Shown here: positions 56,736 to 64,000 of the stretch, piece by piece
How the letters are laid out: every line of letters starts with the position of its first letter
How positions within the stretch are numbered: position 1 is the stretch's first letter
Source: Neoceratodus forsteri
Lineage: Eukaryota > Chordata > Ceratodontiformes > Ceratodontidae
NCBI GenBank assembly: GCA_016271365.2
Contig: CM057456.1
Coordinates: 162,602,501-162,666,500, forward strand
Reading direction: 5' to 3'
Length of the DNA stretch: 64,000 bases
Program-made: the position numbers and the translations under genes
The notes under the pieces: model-generated
Seen by the model: the letters and a program-made list of their open reading frames with translations, nothing else
Database searches by the model: none
What the model was told of the DNA's origin: nothing

Positions 56736-59700
56736 CTATAAAAAATGTTCCATCGTTTCAACCACCCCTTTGCAAGTTTCCTCCCTGGGACAAAACCTCT
56801 CTGAGAGTTCTTTATGTTTCATATTGCCTTTTACTCCTAGTCTCTTATGGAGACAAAGCCATAAGAAATCCCACATATGTCTAGGAACCCTCTTACTGAC
56901 TAATAGTTTTAGCTTAGAATGCTGCTCAGAAATAGATATATCATGAAACCAAGGTTCAACAAAAAACAATCTTGTAATATAGTATAATAAAATTGTTGCC
57001 ATGATTGTAGAATAATAGATTTCTTAACAATATGCCAGGATTTCAATTTTTGAAACATAATACTGAAAATGACTATCTAAGGCACAAAGCCTAACCTGAC
57101 GAGCCAGAAAGGAATCTTGATCCCAATGCTGTAGAAGAGGATCTATACCGTCAGCCACCCACGGGGACCAGATTTTCACCTCCCTTTAAGTAATGGAACC
57201 AAATTATAAAAATAAATATACTATGCAAGAAAACTATCGGATTAATCATCCCAGACCCCCTCCCCAATAGGTAAATATGTAATACCCCTCCGTACGGGTT
57301 CAATCTACTACCCCATAGACAAAGAAAAATACATTATAAAGAGAAGTTTCCAAAGGGGGACTGCAGCTATAAACAAAAAATATGGTAATAAAAAGTTTTA
57401 ATCAAATAAATCGTTTAGCTTTAGACATTCGTCCTTTTCCAGAGCAGCACTCTGTAGAGCCTCAATAATTGCTTTTCTCAATTATACCGTTAGGCATCCA
57501 TACCTCCAAAATATACACCAAGAATTTTCCTATACCCAGATTCTATAGGCATGTCCCAAAATAATGCCACATCATCTGCACGTATACCCCAAGGGCAAGA
57601 TCCCACTTTTAAGTCTGTTAATAGAGAACCAGACATGGCCGAAAAGTTGTGTAATAACAACCTTGCAGCAACAGCAGACTTTCTATCTGATAAAATGAGA
57701 ACTAAATCATCCGATATGCTATTGACACTATTTATGGGTCCATACTACCAATTGAGAGTCCAATGATGTCATCTGTACTATTTAAGGCATGTAAAGGGGG
57801 TCTAAGGATAGCACATAAAGCAGTGGACTAAGTGGACACCCTGCCTAACACCCTATGCACCTCAATATCCCTTCCTAACCATCCATTCACACTTGGTAAC
57901 AGAGTAATGCCCCCACAACAAGTTTGCAGCCATCCAATGAATTGTAAGGGAAACCCATACCTCCTTAAACTTTCCCAAAGGTAATTATATTCTACTTGAT
58001 CAAAAGCCTTGGACTGGTCAAGACACACCAGATGCCCAAACCTTTCCCCAGATGCTCCCTCAGAAAGAGCTCTCTAAGTAGGATCAGTGCATCCTGGACC
58101 CTCCTATGTGGTACACCACTAAACTGTGATGGATGTAATAAGGAACCTAAAACCCCCTTAGTCGGATACATAGAATTTTATCAAAATCTTGTAATCTGTA
58201 TTCAAAAGAGACAAAAGGCCTCAATTAACCAAATCCCCGATCTCCTTTATTTTTACATAGTAAAGCAACACCCCTGCAACATGCTCCTTGGTAATCCCCC
58301 TTCTGCAACCCAGCATTCAATACTATGACATAAGTCCGTTCCCAGGACTTCCCATAAGGTTTATAAATCTCATGAGATAACCCATCAGAACCAGGAGTAA
58401 CGCCTGATTTTAAAGACCAAATTACAGTCTTTAGTTCTTCAACTGTAATGGGTTGGACCAAATTAAGCTGCTCATCAGGAGACAAAACCGGGACTGGTCT
58501 GCTAAAAACCAATCACGAATAGTAACATCAGAGAGTAATTGACTTTGAAAGGAGGTAGAAACATAATCATGTATTATATCTAACATACTAATATTTGTAG
58601 TAACCCGCCCACCTTCTACAGTATTTAAATACATATCCTCGTGAGTGTTGTAGAAACCTCAGGTGTTCAAAAGGTAAAGTGTCCTTCTTTTACCACAAAT
58701 CCCATGTTTATGTTTTTCTCCATCTCCTGTAATATCTGAGACTGTAATCTGGTCACCTCACCTTTTACCTGTTTAATTTGTTCCACACAGTCAGATCCCA
58801 AAAGCTGATGAAAAGAGGACAAAAATGCAATTGTTCTCTAAGGAGCACAAGCCCGTCATGCTGTATTCTCCCATTTAAACGACCAATGCGTTTAAAGTAA
58901 ACTCGGACTTCACTTTTCTGTCTTCCCACCAAATATTTAGATCTTCATATAGAAAGAGAACAGACTGCCATGCCAAAAGAAGGGCGTAACCCACCAGCCA
59001 CACAAGGGATATCTATTAAGGCAGTATTTAATTTCCGATAACCCAGCCCTCTTCGGCTTCAGGTACATCACTTAAAACTAATTTAAGTAGTTTGTGATCA
59101 GACGTAGTTACCTTCTGCAAAGCTTGTGCTTGTACTACAACCCTAGGTGAAAGAAAAAATAGTCTATTCTGGAAGCTCTAGAGGCACAAAAATAAGTGTT
59201 CCCAAACCCTGTGGTGGAAGGTCCAAAAGCATCAATCAAACCAGAGTTTTGAAGTAGTGTGAGACAAACTAGCCACATCACAATACACCTTCTTTTGTTC
59301 CCAGAAACATCATGGGAAGGCAAGGAACAATTAAAGTTCCCCCAAGAATAATAAAGGAAGAGGTGCATAAAAGGGGTATAATGATTTAAAAGGGACACCG
59401 GTCAAATTTAGATTGAGGTGCATAAACATTTATCAACCTCACAGGCAGAGAACCCCACCTAATATCCAAAACCAAGGCTCTGCCAGCTATGATCTCTATC
59501 TGGTGTATCACCTTAATATAAGAATGAAAAAACAGATCCCAACCCGCTACACAATCGCTTCCTAAAGACCAAAAACAATCCCACACAACCAGCCAGCAGT
59601 GGCAGCTTCTACCTCCTCAGGGGAATGCAACGAACATCCTGAAGAAAACACAATACAGATTTTCATATAAAAAATTAGAATAAGTGTTTTACGTTTAGCA

Positions 59701-59785
59701 GAAGTTTTAATGCTGTTTGCATTTAAAGTAGCCACTCGAAAGGAAAAGGAAACCATGAATAATTTTAGGGATAAGTTCACTTAAC
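56736..59785 (-). pseudogene. L1-Tx1 ORF2 (endonuclease-reverse transcriptase), decayed
   Basis: In protein order: 59780-59562 FRVATLNANSIKTSAKRK (endonuclease start); 59586-59386 RLINVYAPQ; 59398-59135 endonuclease middle with NFNCSLPSHD; 58512-58225 PITVEELKTVIWSLKSGVTP and GSDGLSHEIYK (RT entry); 58028-57828 LDQSKAFDQVEYNYLWESLR; about 57650-57720 with SDDLVLIL (catalytic Asp pair kept); 57002-56736 C-terminal RHMWDFLWLCLHKRL and CPREETC with ETMEHFL. The order and motifs are those of an L1-group ORF2. At least five frame changes separate the parts. Confidence 0.85.
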
Positions 59786-59949
59786 TTTGCTAGATGCCCT
59801 CATAATCCTACCACTTTTACCATCCGGAGGCTTAAGGCCTACCTGTCCTTCAACAGGTTCCTGTGGCTCAGGCCTAGGTGGAGGTGGAGAAAGCTGAGGC
59901 ACCTCAGAGACCACCTCTGGATCCTCCATCAAAACTGCAAAAGTATTAG

Positions 59950-61480
59950 GATCAGCTATAGAAACATTTAGAGGAGGTATGGTTGATTTTTACTTGTCTT
60001 CCTTTTCCTTTAACAAACTTACCCTTCTTCCCACCAACCACTACAAAACCATCTTTCAAGGGATCCAAACCTTCCGCACAGAAATCCAGGTTAAGATCCC
60101 CCGTTCCTATCTCCAATACCTCTTTAGCCTCAACTACTGGAAGTTCTATATTATCAGGAATCAGAATAGAGTTTGTAAGCAGGCACGACTCAGTCAAGGG
60201 AGGAATAGCCACAAGGGTACTGGGATCCAATCTACTCCCAGCAGGATGGCCAAGTCGAACCGCCTCCGAATATAATGATCCTGCACCCCAAAATCAGCCT
60301 CAGCTGTGTTTTAGCAGCCAAGGGGCAAAGTTCAAATGTATGACCCACCATATCACAAAGATGACATTTAGAGGTTTGGAAACAGTGAGCACTAGGATGA
60401 CCGGACTCCCCACAATAAGAACATCTAAGTACATCACAGGAGGTGCTTATGTGAGTCCGAGACCCACACTTAAAACAAACCCTAGGCTGACCGGGTAAAA
60501 AGAAACCCTTTATCCATCCCCAAAATAAACAATTGGGCAGATGCACTAAATCAGAATCAGTAGAATGAAGTTTAACTCAAAATTTCCAACCCCATTCCAA
60601 AATCCTCAGCATCCAGGATAGGAACAGGATTCCCTGGACATCACATCTCTTAGATAACCAATGTATAATATCTACAATGTTAACCCTTCATTTGAAACAT
60701 AATCGTGATGACCCTAAAGGCCTGTTTAGAAAGAGGCAGAACAATAAAGTCAGTCCATAAAGTTCGTTTTAAAGTCAAATATCGACCAGAAAAGTTCCAA
60801 TAGAGCAGAGTGCGGAGAACTGACATCAAAGGTAAACTCCCCAGGAACATGAATCAAGGCATAGACTTCAGAAGGAAAAACCCATACTCTGTTTCAACAA
60901 TGTCTTCCCAACATAAAACCTGTCAGGGGTTATCCCTGGGGCCAACATATCTCAAACGAATAGCATTTTGTCTCTTTGCCAGCTCCAGAGGTTGCCTAAA
61001 ATGACTGGCATAAGAAGGTTTATTCACAGGTTCAAGCTGGCCCCTGTACAGCTGAGGAAGAAGCTATAGTGTCAGCTACCTCCTCTGATAGACTACCCGA
61101 GGGAATGCTAGATTCAATAGCAGCCTGAGTATGAGGGAAGCTGAAGATTCAGGACCCAAAACAACAGTAGGGAGATCTGGTACAACTATAGCATTTACTG
61201 TATCTGAATATCCTCCGAGGCAGAAGAACCTCCTTCGGTTTCCAAGCAGTACCGAAATCGGTATCCAGCCTGCCCCAACGCCCGCTCCGGAGACCATGAC
61301 TCCTCCATTAGATCTCCCCAATCCTGAGAAGCCGATTTTTGCTTGTAATAGACCTCTCAGCAACCGTGTGTAGTTTACTAGGCCCGCAGCATCTGCAGCA
61401 CTCAGCGAACCTTCCGATCTCTTCCGCTTTCCTGTCGTCCTCTGCTGCAAGATTCCGATGTTCCTGTACCAACAGCTCAC
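59950..61480 (-). pseudogene. L1-Tx1 ORF1 with three CCHC zinc knuckles
   Basis: The fragment at 60546-60232 contains three CX2CX4HX4C knuckles in a row: CFKCGSRTHISTSC (residues 24-37), CSYCGESGHPSAHC (42-55) and CHLCDMVGHTFELC (61-74). Fragments at 60230-59952 (acidic and Lys-rich, VVGGKKGKF) and 61480-61076 (Gly/Ser/Arg-rich) are its C- and N-terminal parts. Tx1-type ORF1 proteins bind element RNA and carry such knuckles, unlike the mammalian L1 ORF1. All key Cys and His are intact in the fragment, although the frame is interrupted outside it. Confidence 0.85.
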
Positions 61481-61844
61481 TAACCTGAAGTAGTTCCTCT
61501 TCTAAGCAGTGTTGTTTTCTGCCAGACTAAGACTTGTTGCAGCAGAAGCATCAAAGGACCGCTTGAACTGGCGTTGTGCTGGCCACCTCGCAGGTGCATT
61601 CCAGCTGCCACTTCAGCGGATCCAATCAGGGTAGAATCAATAGGAACGACAAGGCTCTGGGCTATCGTAGCCCCATTCACAGCTCCTTCCTTCTCCGTGG
61701 CAGGGAACAGAGTGACTGTCTCCTACAGCGACAGGGCCCCTACTGGCAAAGGTAGAGAATTTCCCGTGTCCTGGCCAAATTTCCCTCATTCACTAAAAAA
61801 TACCACCAGCAGCTTAATCTGGTTCAATGTCAGTTGGTATTCAT

Positions 61845-63480
61845 CTGTTTCCTCCCCGGGTCATGCCTGAAAATAGGCAGGATTTGTCTAGTCTCTTACC
61901 GGTCAACAAAACTAAATAAATAATAAAATAAATAAATTAAGCCCCCGATAGAAACAGAACCAGATCTCCAGTCAGATTTATGTTGACCACATCTTACGGT
62001 CAATGTATATCCGTCGCTGTGATGTTGGTTGTAAATAGTTGTCGAACTGGCATCGTAGTGCCAAGGAGAGGTGGGTGAAACAGCTTCTGTTTAAGGGTAC
62101 TAGCTGCACACTCAAGCAGACTAGACAGACCACAAGGCCAGTTTCTGCTAGCAGATTCGTATCTTTGTATGAGTGGGTGACTGGGTTTAAGTAGATATTA
62201 TGACCTGTAACATGCAAAGTGTTTTTATTATTATTTTTTGTATCGTTTTCTAATCTTATGTGCATAGCGTGCAGAGGTGAGACTGATGCCTGTTAGCAGT
62301 CTCTGCCTTTCTTGAGTCTGACCTCCATAAATAAATGGCCAGATTCTTGTTACCTTTCCATATGGTTTAGTTAGACATATATTTCACGTTACAGATTAAA
62401 ATGAGAAAATATTCCTGATTTTGTTATATATAACATAGTTAGATGCTTTTCCACTATTCTATGTTTTTTTCTTTTTGCACATAGCTTGCTAAACAGTACC
62501 AGATGGCATCCTATTTGCAAAGGGCACCTGAACCGAGCATTTCCATGCTTATTGCATGAAGGCGATAAAGCTTATCGCATCACATTTGCTCTGATACCAG
62601 CACATTCTTGTGTGGACCGTCAAGAGAGGCAACATGGAGACATCATTCAGATCGCTTCTGATGGTGTGGTGGAAATTTTAAACCTGCTCTGCTGAGCCTC
62701 TTGGAAACAGTACACCTGAGAACTTTATATGTTGATCAGCTCAGCCTGGTAAGTGCAGAGCACACTTACTAACGACTATGTATCATGTTATGAAATGTAT
62801 GTAATAGCAATTTGATGCTACAAATAAATTGTATATGTGTTGATGTTAGAACCACTGCCTTGATAAAGCTGCAAAATCAGTACTGATATGTTGGTGTGTT
62901 TATAGTGGCCAGTAAGTTGATGAAACGTTGATAAAAAGAAGTAAAAGATTTTTTTAAGAAAGATTTCTGGTGTTTGACTGGATTTGTCTGTCTTTGCTGA
63001 TCCTTACTGAAGATGTCACCAGAAGACCATGCTTGACACACCTAGGAGGCTGGGCAGCCTTGTTTTCCTGTCATCGTGGTCACAGAGATAATTTTGGAAA
63101 ATCCACTCTAGAATCAATAATACTCTACAAGGAGTTATCCACACCTGAAGGATTAGCTTCCAGATGAAATTGCAAAGGAATTCAATAAATAATTTTCTGA
63201 TAAGTAGTGGAATCAAATTTGTTGCAGTACTGTTGTAGTGGAAGCAGCTGTCAATTTATTTGATAACTGGCCCTTCTGATTGCTCAGAACACAGTAATAC
63301 AAAGTAGCAAAGAGAGAGTGAGAGAGAAAAGAATGTAACAGGAAAAATTACAAGATAAAACCCATATGAAGCATAACTCTACAGACAAATACTATACATA
63401 TACATCCATATCGATGGTTAGAATAAATAATTAGGGCGCTGCTGAGCAGCTTAATGGAAGCAAGCATTTCTCCTGAGCTC
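61845..63480. other. Unclassified intron sequence
   Basis: AAATAAATAATAAAATAAAT near 61912-61938 looks like a retroelement tail (perhaps the tail of the split SINE). A GTGCCAAGGAGAGG word at about 62060 links to the 55.1-kb foldback. CCTTGATAAAGC near 62852 recalls wording at the ends of some vertebrate repeats. No gene is supported. A 69-codon frame at 62486-62695 has no recognised motif. Confidence 0.35.
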
Positions 63481-63484
63481 CTAG

Positions 63485-64000
63485 GCCTCTATTTTGTTAT
63501 TGATATTAAACTACATGTTTTGGATTAATTGGGTGAAGACAGAGCACTGCGGTGTTTGGTGGTGTTTTGGAGTCCATGATTATAGGGGAAGAACCGTGGA
63601 GCATCTGCGTCCTCATCAGACTTTTAGCCCCAAAGAAACCCAACGGCAGAAGGAGGAGAGGCCTCAAGAAACCATGGAAGCTTCAGCCCCGAGTGAAGCT
63701 GGGCTGTCAGGAGCTTCTCTGGACTCCATACAAATGACTCTTAGTCAATTGGTCAAATCGGTCCAGGTGATGGACAAAAATTGGACTCTCTGATACCGCG
63801 AGTCACAGACCTGGAAGTCAGGATGGACAAATGCGAGATGACGGTCCAGAACTGGAAACTCTGGTGACGAAGGCCTCGACACCTCTACAAAATTGATTAA
63901 AGAGAACATGATGTTACAGCAGTGACTTGAGATTGTGGAGAACCAAGCCCGGAACGAAATTTATGATTTTGGGTCTGGCTGAGTTGGCAGAGGAGATGAT
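63485..64000 (+). mobile_element. 5' end of an L1-like LINE, runs off the window
   Basis: An ATG at about 63674 opens MEASAPSEAGLSGASLDSIQ followed by MTLSQLVKSVQVMDKNW. After frame changes this continues into a coiled-coil-like stretch and then ENQARNE and LMILGLAELAEE (about 63940-63998). The pattern 'E-N-x-x-R-x-N... L-G-L-x-E' marks the coiled-coil-to-RRM junction of L1 ORF1. The rest is beyond 64000. It is separate from the Tx1-type copy at 55573-61747, which has zinc knuckles instead. Confidence 0.6.

Larger units (their letters stand above)
55573..61747 (-). mobile_element. L1-Tx1 clade LINE, ~6.2 kb, near full length
   Basis: The element runs on the minus strand from about 61747 (5' end, CpG-rich) to 55573. 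It is bracketed by an imperfect target duplication, AAAGAGTGAGGAATTT (55557-55572) and AAAGGTAGAGAATTT (61748-61762), inside a SINE. ORF1 carries three CCHC zinc knuckles. ORF2 has endonuclease, reverse transcriptase and the C-terminal WLCLHKRLGVKGN then ETMEHFL block typical of Tx1-group L1 elements of frogs and fishes. Both ORFs are broken by frameshifts. It ends without a long poly-A. Confidence 0.88.
55316..61840 (+). repeat. tRNA-derived SINE with conserved central domain, split by L1-Tx1
   Basis: The left half (55316-55572) has a tRNA-like head with A-box (TGGCTCAGTAGGTAGC) and B-box (GGTTCAGTTCC). A domain then follows with GATGAGACATTAAACTGAGG and GGATGTTAAAGATCCCATGG, known from SINEs across fishes and other vertebrates (V-SINE or Nin-DC type; which superfamily is not settled). 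The right half (from 61748) continues with GTGTCCTGGCCAAATTTCCC, the usual next block. The join is interrupted by the 6.2-kb L1-Tx1. Confidence 0.85.

Noticed and set aside
59983..60498. 171-codon plus-strand open frame
   Set aside because: Antisense of the L1-Tx1 ORF1 with the zinc knuckles.

Overview
The window reads as vertebrate intronic DNA: AT-rich, few exons, and dense old transposons. The one host gene I recognise is MYO10 (unconventional myosin X) on the minus strand. Four exons of its C-terminal FERM region lie at 43264-43399, 40105-40225, 31784-32235 and 28234-28425, all with canonical splice sites. The last coding exon was not found, so if it is not hidden here it lies beyond position 1. 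The exons before 43399 would lie beyond position 64000. The repeat mix (CR1, L2-like, L1-Tx1 and L1-like LINEs, MIR-like CORE-SINEs, a conserved-domain tRNA SINE, many TTAA-flanked or foldback MITEs) together with very long introns points to a large-genome non-mammalian, non-avian vertebrate such as an amphibian (perhaps a caecilian), a lungfish or a similar lineage. The species cannot be fixed from the sequence.

Layout. 1-5.7 kb: LINE tails, a foldback element and a minus-strand CR1. 5.97-16.7 kb: a TTAA-flanked foldback transposon whose left part is split by a 7.85-kb LINE; the rest is a large imperfect palindrome with small hairpin MITEs inside it. 17.4-17.6 kb: a minisatellite whose units form hairpins. 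17.65-24.5 kb: an L2-like LINE split by a CORE-SINE that is itself split by a CR1 carrying ORF1 (esterase) and ORF2. 25.2-28.1 kb: a minus-strand CR1 ending about 160 bp from a MYO10 exon. 28.2-43.4 kb: four MYO10 exons with introns holding inverted repeats, a GATA microsatellite and two more TTAA-flanked elements. 43.4-64 kb: an intron with a LINE fragment, two SINE remnants, foldback elements, a ~190-bp minisatellite, a CR1 inserted in inverse orientation into another CR1, an L1-Tx1 element that splits a tRNA-derived SINE, and the 5' end of an L1-like element at the right edge.

Two points stand out. First, the nesting is deep enough to order many insertions by age from sequence alone. Second, two of the four MYO10 exons have small indels, mostly in homopolymers, while splice phases and protein similarity are otherwise intact. 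This suggests long-read consensus errors rather than gene death, and it cautions against reading the many LINE frameshifts as purely biological. I found no CRISPR array, operon, phage or other prokaryote-type system, and no convincing new cellular system.
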